Source of the DNA: Marasmius tenuissimus
Lineage: Eukaryota > Basidiomycota > Agaricomycetes > Agaricales > Marasmiaceae
Length of the DNA: 64,000 bases
Reading direction: 5' to 3'
Assembly: GCA_029532415.1 (NCBI GenBank)
Contig: JAQOTA010000016.1
Coordinates: 186,001 to 250,000 of the forward strand
The translations under genes were made by a program, and so were the position numbers. Positions 1-12,229 of this stretch are shown here, piece by piece. Numbering within the stretch: the first letter of the stretch is position 1; each line of letters begins with the position of its first letter. The notes beneath the pieces were generated by a model, which searched no databases, was not told the DNA's origin, and saw nothing but the letters and a program-made list of their open reading frames with translations.

Positions 1-2754
1 TGGACTTGGCGAAAGGTTCACGCTGATCGGCGACACTAGGAGGTGGCAATGCGGGCATTACCCTTGCTGCAAGGTAAGGATCCGTCAACTTCTATCCCGT
101 TTCCCAATGACTCACGTCCGCGTCCCACTGGCAGGCTCGCAGAAAGAACACCACTGAATATCGGCGTGATCGAAGCCGGTGAACTTATACCTCTGCACGA
201 GAATCCTCTCGTTGATACCCCAGGTATTCAACGAGTCCATCATATGGGCTGGGTCTGCGAAACTGACTATCTATTAGGGTTTGTTGGACAGGCCTTTGCC
301 AGTCCCGACCTTGCATGGTCGTTCTCGACGGCACCTCAGACACATGTAGACGGCCGCAGCATATTCTATCCAAGGTAGGTTTTCCGTACATGCTCAGACG
401 GCACTTTGGGACTTAACTTTTGTAGAGGGAAGATGATTGGAGGATCGAGCGGTCTCAACGCCATGGCGTGGGTCCGGCCGCCTCAAGTAGAACTCGACAC
501 TTGGGCTAAGCTAGGTATCAATGGTGGCTGGGATTGGAACGGCCTACTACCATATATGATGAAAGTCGAGAACGTCAGCCTCGGGGATTCCTCTGAATAC
601 CCCGGCTCTGCTCACCCAAGTGGCTGGGACTCGACTTACAACGGACGAAGCGGTCCAATTGATATCAGCTTCAACAACGCCTTCACTGGAGTCCAAAAGC
701 CGTTTGTGGAGAGCGTGCTGGCCCTCGGAGAACAGCTCAACGAGAATCCTGTAAGCTCAGCTTCAAAGTGGCGTTGGTCTGCCACTAAGCCCATTTACAG
801 GCCAGTGGAAGTAACCTCGGAATCAGCAACGGGGCTCACGCAGTCGATATCACTACGGGGAACCGCTCTTATGCCTATAATTATTACACATCTAGTCCCG
901 AACGAAACAACCTCCTCGTTCTTACTGGTGCAATGGTGTGTTTCCAGAAGTTATACTGCAAACAGCAAGATAATCTGCTTTTAGGTTTCTCGGGTGATTC
1001 TCTCTCAAAGTGGCGAGTTGCACCAAGCAACCGGTGTCGAATACCTCCACGGCGACCAAGTCTATGTCGCAAACGCCTCCCACGAAGTCGTACTTTCTGC
1101 TGGTAAGAATTTTGCGCACTGGTGCACCAATGGCTCATTTCGAGCATCCACTAGGTGCCGTTCAAACCCCACAGTTACTCGAGCTCTCTGGCATCGGTAA
1201 CAAGACAATTCTCAACGGGCTGGGAATCGAAACCGCAATCGATCTGCCAACGGTAGGCGAGAACTTCCAGGCAAGTGTAAGCTGTTCAGTAGGAAACATC
1301 ACACTGATGAATCAAGATTGCTCCAACCAGGATCATAACTCTGTTACCACGACATTCCTACTGAAAGAACCTGCGCCAATCACTTTGGGTAAATCATCAG
1401 TCGTTGAAACTGTCGATGGCACGGCTGCACTCACACTGACATATCCCAATAGACGACCTCTCGAATAATGCCACATTCTTCATGGAACAACAACTCCAGT
1501 AGTGCGTCTTCCCACTCCTGTCTCAAACTTTGATTCATAACGCCTTTGGTTCTGATAGCCTTGTGAATAAAACGGGTTTCTTGACCACTCTCCCGACGTA
1601 TTCATACCACGCGTTGCAAACATTCTTCTCTCCCGACACAATCACTGAGCTTGTGAACGTCACTCGAAACGAGATTTCACAAAAGGGCCTTTCTGAGTTC
1701 CAGAAACTACAGGCAGATCTTCAACTCCAATGGATCACAGAGGGTAAAGTTGGACAAATCGAACTGGCGCCTTATGGAGGTGAGTCGAACTTTACCCGTC
1801 GTCAATCAACTTCACTGAGTATAACATGTAGCGGGCCTTCCTGGACCAAACTCGCTCCCAGCCGACAGAAACTTCATCTCCATCGTTCCATTCGGACAGG
1901 TACGGGTTCTTTCTCTTAGATTATGATAATATCCATTGAATTTTCTACAGCATCTGTTCAGCCGTGGCTCAATCGTGCGCTCATAGTTTGATTCTGGATA
2001 GCAGGGTTGCATACTCATTGCCCACCTTTAGCACATCAACACTACTTCTGTCCTTCATCCGCCAGTGATTGATCCGAACTATCTGGACTACTCGTTTGGT
2101 ATGTCTCCGGTTTTGAATCCATGCCTCCCTCTTGACGTCTGTTCATAGACAAGAAGGTTCTTTCCCTTGGTGTTGAACTTGCGCGGCGCATTGCGGCGAC
2201 AGCACCATTGTCTGACCTGATCGAAAGCGAAATTAATCCCGGCACCTCTGAATCAGACATCGACGCGTTCGTGGTAGCGAACTTGGGGGTACGTAGCGCA
2301 GTATCTTGGGTGTTTCGAAATACTGACGAAATCACTCTGAAGACTGAGTACAACGCAATTGGTTGGTAATATTCATTGTTTGCCCCTTGGAGGCTCTTCT
2401 CACAAGAGTTTCGTAGGTACCGCTGTCCTTGCACCTCAAGAATTGGGTGGTATGCTTCAACCGATTGATGGTGTTGTGTTTGATACTGATACTCTATTGG
2501 CAGGGGTGGTTGATGAAAACCTCATCGTGTATGGTACAACCAATCTGCGAGTCGTCGATGCTAGGTTCGAGCACTCTCGAAATTGACTACGATGGTTGCT
2601 GACTACTCTTCTCGCATCAGTATCATTCCTATCCATGTCTCTGCACATTTGATGACACTGGTGTACGCTATTGCAGAAAAGGTCGTGCTCTCCTCATCTA
2701 TAGAGCGAACATTTTCCTGACGCATTCCCAGGCGGCGGACATCATAATCGGTTG
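1..2754 (+). CDS. GMC-family FAD oxidoreductase (aryl-alcohol oxidase/choline dehydrogenase-like), 5' end cut off
   Basis: Flavoenzyme of the glucose-methanol-choline superfamily, which oxidises alcohols or sugars and is often secreted in wood- and litter-decay fungi. The window opens inside an intron ending at 39; the next exon encodes the FAD dinucleotide fold (GGGNAGITLAAR). GGSSGLNAM, near 433-460, is GMC signature 1; GAVQTPQLLELSGIG, from 1155 after an intron, is signature 2; the C-terminal VVDASIIPIHVSAHLMTLVYAIAEK part supplies the second active-site His (SAH). The frame can be followed through more than ten 45-60 nt introns to TGA at 2752-2754, so the gene looks intact. Odd: the usual first catalytic His (HPIGTA or HPVGTA) is Asn here (TEYNAIGTAVLAP, about 2343-2430). 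The intron before it (2289-2342) is 54 nt and stop-free. Substrate cannot be told from sequence, and the N-terminus and any signal peptide lie outside the window. Confidence 0.88.
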
Positions 2755-5471
2755 AAAAATCGGTGACGCAGTCCATCTGCTAGCTTTTGCCCCATGAGCA
2801 CGGCAAGGCGCGGGATACAAGAAAAGGGCCCCAGAAGAATGCCCGTTATTCTTATCTAAAGCGAAGGATAGTCAAATAGACGAACGTACACTAAGTCTTG
2901 GGGATATGTCTATCATTCTGGTAATCTCATAAGCTTTTCTGGTGCCATCCAGGTCTCGTCTGTTCGATGTGTCCACTGAATCGCGGTATCTCGTACAGTT
3001 TCGAATGCCCAAGTATTGTCTTTCCGCTTCAGGTGGTTGACAACGTTTCAACGAACTCAGAGGGTGATCATGGGTGCCAAATATCGGTCAGTTGGCTGGA
3101 TCTGGACGTCGTTCTGTACGAAACTTAGAACGAGGAGGGGGATGAATGATATCTCAGACACTTCGTTGCAATGAGAGGTGAGATTTGGTCCCTTGGTATG
3201 AGCGGCGGAAGGGGAGGTACTAATTCCTGTAGAACCTCTCGGTACAATCTTGGGTTCTTCCAAAGATATATCACTGATCAGGCTCCTGCCATGGATTCCG
3301 TATTGAGAAGACAGTTTGTCGCCCGTATGCGCTTGATCGAGTCATGATGATCATTGCCACCAGTAATAACTTGAGACTGATGCCAGCGTCCGCGGTGATA
3401 CTAACTCGGATGGAGGGACCTAAGTAATGGCCAGCTCAGGAGTATCAAGTTGAGGACCAAATTCAAACCGATCTGCACTTACGGGAGCTATTGAGTAGCT
3501 AATGAGCGCTGGGCGCCAGCGCCTGATCTGAGAGCGGGGCACTAATGGCCGCCGGCCAAATTCCGGGGGGATTGGTAAAGAACCTCGCCGAAGAGCCGAC
3601 AACCCCTCACCTCACCAAGGCCCAGCTCAACGAAGTACCCTCCATACTTCCCTCCGAGAGAAATCAACTGCATTCACAGTGTTCAAGCTACCATTGTCCG
3701 GTTGCCGATATCTCTCCAAAAGCACTGGAAGGCTTGGTGAGTCAACTTAGTACCCAACAGTTATATACAGACTATCATCATACTAACAAAAAGGTCGTCG
3801 CATTTGGTCTGAGTGGAGAGACTGTTTCACGGCCTTTACAAACTCGATTTCTGCTATCTAAGATCCATAAAAATGTTGCTCGACCAGTGAAATGAGATCA
3901 ACAATGAAAGAAGTTCGCGTGCGGCTTCCTCAATTCCAGTGTTTCTGGTTTCAGACCTGTGGGCGTCTATGGGCGACCATTTGCAAGTGGTTCAGCACAA
4001 CACGTGGCAGGATGCCTTCACATCATGTGCACCTTTCTGCCCTAAGATAATCTAAGGATACCAAATGCACTTCTCCCATGAAGCACATGTATGAGTGAGG
4101 AGACAGCTGACGATACCCTGTCCTCATCCCGGAATGTTTGACGCGATACGTTGACTTCGACCTCAGTCGGCCGCCAGCGGCAGAGCGGGTAAGAGGGTCG
4201 ACTTCAAAGTAGCGGTGGGCGTCATTTCGTCTTGACTTGACCTGGGGCTTCTAAGTTGTTCCACATGGACGGCGGCGCTCATAATGATTCTGGTGATCAT
4301 CCAGTGGCCCAGGGGAGTCCCCGTGATGGTTGCTCGGATACGCCTATGTAGCCGAACGCCCTGTTCTCGTGTTTCAGTCTTTATTTGACTCAATGTGGCG
4401 GAACGTTGGGAAACGTCAGTGTGGGCGGCGTTTCCCCTGAGTGCGAAGTTCTCCCTCGGCGGGCGCTAAGTAATTGAATCCTCAGTTGCGCTCAACGACG
4501 CCAGTGACGCAGGATGTTCTCGCGTTCCCGTATTCTGTTCTTTCACTCTCGCTGTCTCCACATTGCCTGAGAACTCCAAGCTGAAGAATGTTCTGGCTCG
4601 ACATCGGGCGCGATGGACGCCCGACCTGAGTGCGGCCTGTGGATATCGGTGTTTTTGTTCCCCGTACCTACAAGATCAACTGAGAAGTCCAAGTTAAATT
4701 CATAATCTGCGGTCATACCATGCGGTGGGCTCGAGAGCTCTGATATTTGCAATCTCCGTCCCGTAGCCTGGATCTAACTCTTATGTTTTAGCCACAGAAT
4801 GCTATACGGTGATATGTCCCTAGTTCGACGGAACAACGCACTCTTGACGACCCGACTGCTCTCCAAGATTGACTTACCTCGAATAGCCACACCGCAGAAT
4901 CGCAAACAGCGGCCACGAGTCTGTTTATTCCATAGGCCATTGAATCCCAATTCAAGGAGCGGCTTCGTTCTGAGGAACGATCGCACCTCGATTTCGTGAG
5001 CGCTGGAGCGCCCATCGGGGGTGAAATTAGCCAATGATTTCACTCCGTGTCCATGGTCTAGGATAGTAACATTGAACGCCCTGTGGATCTCGGAGGAGTT
5101 AGTTAGGTTAGTGGATGGCACGGTGATGACTGTAAATATTCCACAACTTATGATACAAAATACATTTTGGGGACCGGTCGCGTGTGCTAAACGATACAAT
5201 AGGAGACGAGAGCAATGTGAGAAAGCAAATTAGGTGGATCTACCAGAGAGGAAAACAATCGAGATATGTGGCTCCGTATCAAACAAGATGAAAGGCTAGC
5301 CTATGATGTGGCGCGTGCAGTGAAAATACAGCGAGTGAATGAGTTAGGACACCTCTAGTGGGAAGATTAGAGCCTGGGGTTATCGTTATTAATGTGATTG
5401 TAGGGCGGGTATCGAAGTTTTCGCAACTGGCGGTCGGTACGGGCGAGCCGCAACCGTTGGAATCTTGTTGT
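2755..5471. other. Gene-poor stretch of 2.7 kb
   Basis: Between the GMC gene and the next recognisable gene I find no conserved protein. It holds a possible small spliced frame at 3545-3895, a short minus-strand coding-like remnant at 2913-3047, and minus-strand open frames around 4163-4393 and 4774-5199 that match nothing I know and lack convincing splice structure. No terminal inverted repeats or transposase motifs were seen. It may hold decayed genes or long regulatory sequence of the flanking genes. Confidence 0.5.
3545..3895 (+). CDS. Possible small hypothetical protein
   Basis: An ATG at 3545 opens a 111-codon frame. It contains a possible 53-nt intron with GTGAGT donor after the codons for KALEGL (about 3736) and an acceptor AG before GTCGTCGCATTTGG (about 3793), which would give a protein of roughly 95 residues. 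The product is polar, with no signal peptide, membrane segment or motif I recognise. No promoter element was identified. This may be a chance open frame in a gene-poor stretch; it is listed because it has both an ATG and a good donor/acceptor pair. Confidence 0.2.
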   Translation: MAAGQIPGGLVKNLAEEPTTPHLTKAQLNEVPSILPSERNQLHSQCSSYHCPVADISPKALEGLVSQLSTQQLYTDYHHTNKKVVAFGLSGETVSRPLQTRFLLSKIHKNVARPVK

Positions 5472-7115
5472 TTACGAGTAGTGGGGGGTGGCAATGTGAT
5501 GAGAGGCTTGGGACGGGCGGCATATCCGAAGTTGAGGCTGCCAGGAACCCATGGAAACATGGTGCATGCTAACGAGAACGAGATCCTCGAGTCTGATCGT
5601 GCCGGGGCTGGTGCCGACTCTCCATCTGCCATCCGATTCGTCCTCTAGTCGCTGACTCTGTCGCTCCTGTTCCCGGAGTTCTGATTAGTGACCGGTGTAG
5701 AATGGAGAAAGGGACGCTCACCAAAATAAATCGTTGAACGCACTTGGCGACGTTTTTGGCCAGTTTGGCTTTGGTGATAGGCCCCGGAGGAGTGCGGAAG
5801 TCTTTTGTAGGTATCTGTCGACTCCATTGTCGGTACCCAGGCCACTGGTATTATCATGGCAAAGTTAGACTCGGTGCGAAAAAAAATTCCGACGCCATAG
5901 TGGCGAGGGAAAAAATTGTCACTTACCTCGAGCCGGATAGAGACGCTGGGGCCCCGACCTTCAAACACCGTCTCTTCACGCCCCACGAGTCTTCTTACTC
6001 GGGAGTGAAGGGCATCCGCAAGGGAAATTCCGCATTCGGTGGGGTTGTTCACCCAGAAATATATCGGAGGATCGAGCTCCACCTCCTCTACATATCGCCG
6101 CCTATCCGAGTTGGTGTGGGGCTTGTACATCATCTGAGGGACAAAGGGACTAAGCGGCACCGTGCTAAAAGGCAGCTTCGTTGCTTCTTTGAAGAAGTGA
6201 AGCTGTTCCTTGTGGGTATAATATTTATTGGACGCCTACGGGAGCGGTCAACGACGTCCACAAGGGAAAAAAGAGTCGTGTGTTTAATTCGTACCTGAGG
6301 CTGCTGCGAGGCAGACGACGACTCGCCGCCCTCGTGAGGCGACGGTGTGTATCTTTCGACCTCACCGGGGGTGAGGGGAGGTGTGTGATGAACTGAGCCC
6401 CCCGTGTATGGTGAGGGCACAAACTCAGCAGAGGCAACAGGAGATATTTGACGGTGAGATGTAATGGGATAGGCGTGACCATAGTTTGGATGACTGAATG
6501 GCTCGCCGTACATTGTGGAGTGGTCGGGGACGTACGGCGCATAGCTAGCAGTGGCTAGATCGGAGGTGCTAGCCCCGGCCTCTGTGTGCTGGGAAACTTG
6601 AGCCCACCCTGGGCTAGGGTATGAAGGGGTCGAAGTGTATGGGACGTCCTGGCCAATGGAGTGCGGGACGGAGATTTGAGGGGCAGAAGCGGGTGGTACA
6701 TATTCTGCAGCAGGTGTAGACCAACCAGAGGAGGATGTATATTGGGCAGCATTGTAGGCAGAAGTGAAGGCTTCAAAATTTAGGGCAGGATACGAGGCGT
6801 TGCGTGAACTTTCATCGAAGGTGGCTTCTCGTGGCGTCTAATAAATGATGTCAGTCCCAGAAAAAAAATGGTAGTACCTGGAACACACACATAGTGATAG
6901 GGAACCATATGTTGAACAGCTACTGTTGAGTGCATTGCACGTGGTGTGTTATCGGTATACACGTCCTCCGTCGAAAGGTGTGGACGTGCGGCAGAGGGAC
7001 GATGGGGAGGGGGGGTCGTAGAAGGGGATCGTTTCACAGGGGCGTGTCCTGTCCTGATAAACAGGATAAGTGAAGTTGGTCACCGGAATATAAGAGATGG
7101 TGGGACTCACTGCAT
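5472..7115 (-). CDS. Conserved basidiomycete protein of unknown function
   Basis: Minus-strand gene in about five exons, ending at TAA (5472-5474). The N-terminal half is low complexity (Pro, Ser, Thr, Tyr rich, several PPLTPGE/PSPHEGG-like stretches) and looks disordered. The C-terminal half is a compact conserved domain: DPPIYFWVNNP, then RRLVGREETVFEGRGPSVSI, then WPGYRQWSRQIPTKDFRTPPG and AKLAKNVAKCVQRFI, closing with LVSMHHVSMGSWQP. I recall this arrangement from hypothetical proteins of agaricomycetes but cannot name the family with confidence. Introns were placed where the conserved frame continues (for example RLE then WPGYRQW across a GTAAGT...CAG intron at about 5843-5923). Start chosen at 7115 because MQTGHAPVKRSP reads through a GTGAGT intron into the long exon and a TATA-like site lies 150 bp upstream; an ATG at 7219 is an alternative. 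Confidence 0.65.
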
Positions 7116-7263
7116 TGGTACTGCCGCGCACCTGAGGAATTTCGATTTGGAAAGAAGACAATCGAGAGGCAAGTTATATAGCGTTTCACAGCCGTCCTGT
7201 TCGATGGCGGTCGCGTGCATTCGGAGATGAGGGCGTGGGTATCAAGGGATGCTGTGAGCCCTC

Positions 7264-7271
7264 GTATATAA
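7264..7271 (-). promoter_or_regulatory. TATA-like box for the minus-strand gene starting at 7115
   Basis: Read on the minus strand the site is TTTATATACG, about 150 bp before the chosen start codon. This leaves room for a short 5' UTR. It is supported by position and sequence only. Confidence 0.35.
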
Positions 7272-8095
7272 ACGCTGGCTTTATGTGATCAGGCCTGAAA
7301 GAGCCATCACTCAATCGTCACTCGGATAAGTCGACCTTGCCAAGTTAAGCTCGAATAGAGAGCAAATCTTAGAAGGACCGCCCGCAAATAATTTGATGCC
7401 GAAGTCGTTTCTTCCTATGATAGATTTCCGAGAGATGAAAGAATTCTCACCATCAATAATCAAGAAAGACAGATCACCGCGCGGTTGGAGTTACCGACAT
7501 CGAAGAGCGTCCGAGTGAACAATCTCCGGAGGGGGTACAGCACACAGACCAGATTGGCAGGCAGGCGGCGAAAGGCAGAGCAAACAGACCGAGAGAACGT
7601 AAAGGGTAGGCCCGAGGGAAATCTGGATGGAAATGCGCGCCCGTGAGACACAGCCTGCATGGTCGCTGAAGTTCACAGACCCAAGGTCGGAGACGCGCAT
7701 TCGGGTCCAGTTTTGGAATCAACCCCATCAACAAACATGTCGGAAGTAAAAAGATAGCGAACTCTGGTAAAACAAGGGCTCCCAAACGAGACGTGAGTGA
7801 GGAGAATAATGGGGAATATCAAAAATTTGTCCACAAGGTTCCTCATCCACGAAAAGGCAGAGGTCATCGTGAGCTGAAGCTAAGGAACTGCCGCCCATGA
7901 AGCGGTGCGATACCATCACGTGTCGGCTGTGCAATTTCATTCCGTTCGCATTGGCATCGCCGAATCTGTCTTTCCCCACCCATTGCCAACGTAAATCGTC
8001 GAGAATCTACTACGGGCTTGCAAACAGCTGTCGCGTTCACTGCGCTGACGTTTTTCTCTCCCCTCCTCTGACGTCGGGCATAGCCTTCATCACCA
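7272..8095. other. Divergent intergenic region before LEO1
   Basis: Sequence between the TATA-like site of the minus-strand gene and the LEO1 start. It has open frames on the minus strand (7460-7980), none with conserved content. CT-rich blocks (CTCTCCCCTCCTCTGACG, about 8057-8074) directly precede the LEO1 ATG and probably mark its promoter. No RNA gene was recognised. Confidence 0.4.
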
Positions 8096-9727
8096 ATGTC
8101 GTCCCTAGCAAATGCTTTAATTCCTCAAGAATCTTCTTATTCCGCTCAAAGCCATGCAGGCTATGAAGTTAGCACCCCCAATGAAGACCTCATGGATGAT
8201 AACTCCGACAGAGATGTCTCAGCTCAACCCCAGGATGAAGAAATGCAGGATCTCTTTGGCAACGCGGACGAGGACGGTGAAGAGGCTGCGCGGGACGATG
8301 CACACGACGAGTGAGTTGTCAGCTTAGTTCCTCACGCACTGATATTCACGAGCATTGGGCTGTTCCACAGGGACAACTCGGATGCAGCATCAGAGGAAGC
8401 AGATCCTGAGGCGGAGCAGCGCAGAGCTCTTGAATATGAAGAGGACGAGAATCCACAAGAACTTGCCATTGAAGTGAGGGAAGCAGAAGTATCCTTCCCG
8501 AATCTTCCCATGCCAACCAGCACAAATGGTGAAGTGAGTCGGTATACCTTGAGCTCCGGAAGATCACCTTAACCAATTCATTCATAGAATTGGGTCATAC
8601 GCATGCCCAACTTTGTGAAAGTAGATTCAAAACCATTCCACCCGGAGACATACATTGGTCCCGAGCAAGAGGATGAATATGGATCACAAGCCGAGTCTGT
8701 ACGGGAAAAGAGTATGTCCATCAAACTCAAGGTCGAAAACACCGTTCGTTGGCGGTGGGTTAAAGATCAGGCAGGCAACGACGTGAGTTGACACACTTGA
8801 TTGCTATCTACTGCGCGTCAGACGCGACCTTTTTTATAGGTTAGACAGTCGAACAGCCGAATAGTACGCTGGTCAGACGGCACGCTCAGCCTGAGGTTAG
8901 GCAAAGAACTTTTTGACATCACAAAAAGCGTGGATACGGCTGGAGCTGTCCCGCGCAACTTGGGCGTCCCTCCCTCTTCGCAGCAGCAAAGTCAATCACA
9001 AATTCCAAGCGCGCTCCCGAAATCACAGGGCTTGACGTATCTCGTCGCGCAGCATAAACGTTCCCAGGTTCTGCAGGCTGAAGCAGTCATCACTGGGCAT
9101 ATGTCACTTCGTCCGACAGGTATGCAGTCGGAGACACATCGGATGCTGGTTCGTGCCGTGGGACAGAAACACAACAAGGTTGCACGGCTACGTATGGCAC
9201 CGGACCCACAGGTCGATCCGGAACGAGAAAAGATGGAGTTGGTGAAACAGAGTGCGAAGAAATCAAAACAAAGGTCATCATTTGGTGGAACTCCTAGAAA
9301 GAGGCGATCACAAAGACGAAATCTGGATGATTGGAGTGATGAGGATGATGAGGAACATGTCCCCGATGATGATGATGGAGGAAGAGCGGCAGGTAACTCA
9401 AAGAGGAAGAAGACTCAGAGAGACGAAGAAGAAACGGGTGGTTACCAGGAGGATGACTTTTTGGTTGCCGACGACTCTGATGATGATGGTGATTTTGGCC
9501 GTCGGAAACGGAGAGACGAGGAGGAGGACCCCTTGGACAAGCTTGACGCCAAGATACAACGCGCAACGAAGGGTCGACATGACGACTCAGGCGACGAGGA
9601 TGCAGATGGAGATGACGCGGGTATGGACGTTGAAAGTGAGGAGGAGGAAGATCAGAAGGTTCGGAAACCAGGGGCGACCTCGCGGAAACGACAGCAGCCG
9701 CTGTACGATGATGACGATGATGAATGA
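8096..9727 (+). CDS. LEO1: Paf1 complex subunit Leo1
   Basis: Subunit of the nuclear Paf1 elongation complex, which travels with RNA polymerase II and promotes co-transcriptional histone modification. Four exons give roughly 485 residues. The N-terminal 120 residues are acidic (DEEMQDLFGNADEDGEE and similar). The Leo1 core follows: RMPNFVKVDSKPFHPETY, VENTVRWRWVKDQ, NSRIVRWSDGTLSLRLGKELFD, then QGLTYLVAQHKRSQVLQAEA and THRMLVRAVGQKHNKVARL. The C-terminus alternates acidic runs with Lys/Arg-rich stretches ending in a DDDDDE tail. Introns at about 8309-8370, 8533-8587 and 8782-8839 have GT-AG ends. Start is the first ATG in frame with the acidic leader, after a pyrimidine-rich promoter. The stop lies about 95 bp from the end of the convergent Ataxin-10 gene. 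Confidence 0.93.
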
Positions 9728-9819
9728 TGCTACTGACAGGGGACTCGCACATCGTACATATTACACGCTGTTACATATTTAGGATACAACAGTGTCCTCC
9801 TATACATCGTCCTGTGTGT

Positions 9820-12049
9820 TCATCTTCTGACTGAATTGGGCGTATCTTTCAAAACGCCGTTCTCGTCCCACTGGCCCATCGGTTTTATTTCTTCGACGAC
9901 CGCCTGATTTGCTGGATTGTTCTTCAAGAGATTATGTAGTGTGAATACTGCATGCTCTCTCAGATCTGTCGATCTAGTTGAGAACTGAATTGGGGAGTGT
10001 TGGAGAGTAACTTACATGGATTCCGCTCATCGACCACACACAGGTTCATTACTACTTCGATACCACCGCAGCGGCGTACACGGTCCTGCACCGCCTTATT
10101 TCCATGGGACAAAATGCCCAGCAGGCGTACTAGATCCCTCTTGAGATAGGAGAAGCCAGTACTGCCAGGTGCTGTAGAGTTGAAGACGTGCTGTGTGCTC
10201 GATGCTGTAGATGATGCCAAAGGCGACTCTACAGGCCGTCCAAAGTTGATGCGTGGCAAGAACTTGTCGAGCAGACGGAGAGTCTCTGTAAAGGACCAAA
10301 AAAGTTACCGACCGAATAACACCGTCACAATAAAGGACGAAGATTTACCGACAATATGTTCCGCGAAGCCCATATCCGGCGCCGACCGTTCTTGATAAAA
10401 TACCTGCACGGAGTCGCTCACTCCGGAGGACGTTTCCCTGGTCCCGGTTTGCTGGCGCTGTGAAGCCAGAATGATGCTAACAATACATTGTGTTATCAAA
10501 ACTAGCATTTCACAGACTTTCGGTAGCATCACGTCAAGTTCGGCGGGTGGAGAGAAAGGTAGATCTACGCCCGTGTTCGATGCGGGATCTAGAGGTGTTA
10601 TCGGAGATGCAAGCTCGGAGGGGGTAGGACGCAGGGCTTTCCGGAAGGCGGTTTGGGTGTATGATGAAAGAGACATGAAACATGTAGCTAGCATCGGGAC
10701 GATCTTTGTTTGCGTCTTGAAAGTCTTCGGACTGCTCTGCGGCGAAGAAGTAGGGGATGATTGAAGATATGAATCAATGATCTTCATAAGTGTGGTTTGA
10801 TGTGGCGTAACCACTTCGCCATGTCTGTTTTGGTATGAAGGGTGAGTTGCTGAACTGAATCGAAGGAGATGAGCAACTGACATTGAAAGCTTTTGATACA
10901 ATTCTGTAGCCAGACCGACTTCCAATATCCGAGTGAATATGTGATACCTTTACGCAGATGATTCGGTGGGAGGTGAGGGATCTATAGATAAGTAACGCAC
11001 CCGACATCAAATGCCAGTCCACCTTCGCTGGTTTCGTCTGCATCATACAGCTTCACCATACCATCGAGCAAACAAACACATATTCGGGCACCGATGGGCG
11101 TTCTCGCCAACATCTTCCTGTGATATCTATCAGTTCCGGATGACTGGAACAATAGGAGGAGATGGTGACTGACGTCCTTGTTCTACTTTCGTGTATGCAG
11201 TTTTCGATGAGAGTAAGAACTGCCAGTAGTATCCGATTATCTGGAGATGAAAGTAAACGTCTAGTTCGGCTTTCGTTCAGGAGCTTATTTCGGAAGAATA
11301 GAAGAGCCCGCACATTATGACCATCTGGTCCTCTGGTAGATTAAGATAAGTTTCCCATAGATTGGAGATTAACTGGTCGTTCCCAGTCACTAAATTCGAT
11401 AGAGCTTGAGTCAATAATCGAGCAGTGAAGCTGGCTGTTAAAAAGTGCGTCAATTTCGTTTTCCCTGAGATAAAGGAGAACTTACCTTCATCTTCCTGCA
11501 TCGAAGTCCAAGAGGTATAGTAATGGAGTAGTCTTCGTATTTCCGGCTCATTTTCACTGTTACAACCAAGGTGAGTATCCCCAAGAGGATGAATTTGCTC
11601 GCTTGGAGTCGCTTGAACGCACTACGCTCTGTTCTGATTGGCGGGCACCCCCGCAACGAGATTTCTCGTAAATCTTGCAAGGCTGGTGGCTAGTTGGCAA
11701 AGGCTGCCCTCCTCTTGCATCGTCCCATTGTGGCCCATCTCGGATTCGTCGTCGTCTCCATCCCAGAACGTCAACTGTGCACGCACAAGACTCTTCCAAA
11801 GCCTCTTGATGTCGTCCCAAATTGATAGATCTTCTGAGCCAAACTGTACTCTGCAGGTCCGCAATCAAAATGGCGTTCAATATCACGTTGTAGTAGAGGG
11901 CATACGCACCGGATTTTCTCGTTCCGTAGTTCTATAGCGATACTATCGAGCGTTTGGATCAGAGTTGAACGGTTGGTGACCACGTTGATGTCAAAGCTAG
12001 CACACGCAGTCTTGAGCTGAAAAACGAGGGATGAGTCGAGGGAGGGCAT
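9820..12049 (-). CDS. Ataxin-10 homologue (Ctr86-like)
   Basis: Armadillo/HEAT-like helical protein of the Ataxin-10 family; fungal members have been linked to cytokinesis and copper responses, and the biochemical role is unclear. About ten exons. Diagnostic parts: FTRNLVAGVPANQNRA with NEPEIRRLLHYYTSW; LWETYLNLPEDQMVI joined by an intron ending ACTAG to IRLLSSPDNRILLAVL and ENCIHESRTR; and the C-terminal Ataxin-10 domain, FSYLKRDLVRLLGILSHGN, AVQDRVRRCGGIEVVMNLC, then REHAVFTLHNLLKNNP, ending KPMGQWDENGVLKDTPNSVRR. The stop is at 9820-9822. ATG 12049 is the first usable start; the reading frame upstream (CLTAVQSLLSSLPVL) is coding-like up to a stop next to a possible splice acceptor, so a further 5' exon is possible. 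It is divergent from VMA12, with 180 bp between start codons. Confidence 0.88.
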
Positions 12050-12229
12050 GTGGAGGGATAGAACGGGCAGGGAACTGAGGAGAGATTGGACGGCTGTGAG
12101 GCATCGTGCGCGCTATTTGTAGAAAGTCTTCCATCATTACTGTCATTGTCAAGTTACCTCTATCACAGTGACCGTCAACTGCTTGTTCAACGTTTGTTTT
12201 TGCGCTGCTTGTCACTGCCTGTCGAGACT

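Noticed and set aside
1084..1560. Several stops in the GMC gene suggesting decay
   Set aside because: Each stop falls in a short segment with GT and AG ends whose removal restores conserved GMC sequence in phase.
4163..5199. Minus-strand frames of 76 and 141 codons
   Set aside because: They cannot be joined to each other or to conserved sequence, and their composition does not resemble neighbouring genes.
9252..9782. Long frames overlapping the LEO1 3' half in other frames
   Set aside because: They are shadows of the GAT/GAA-rich acidic coding region.
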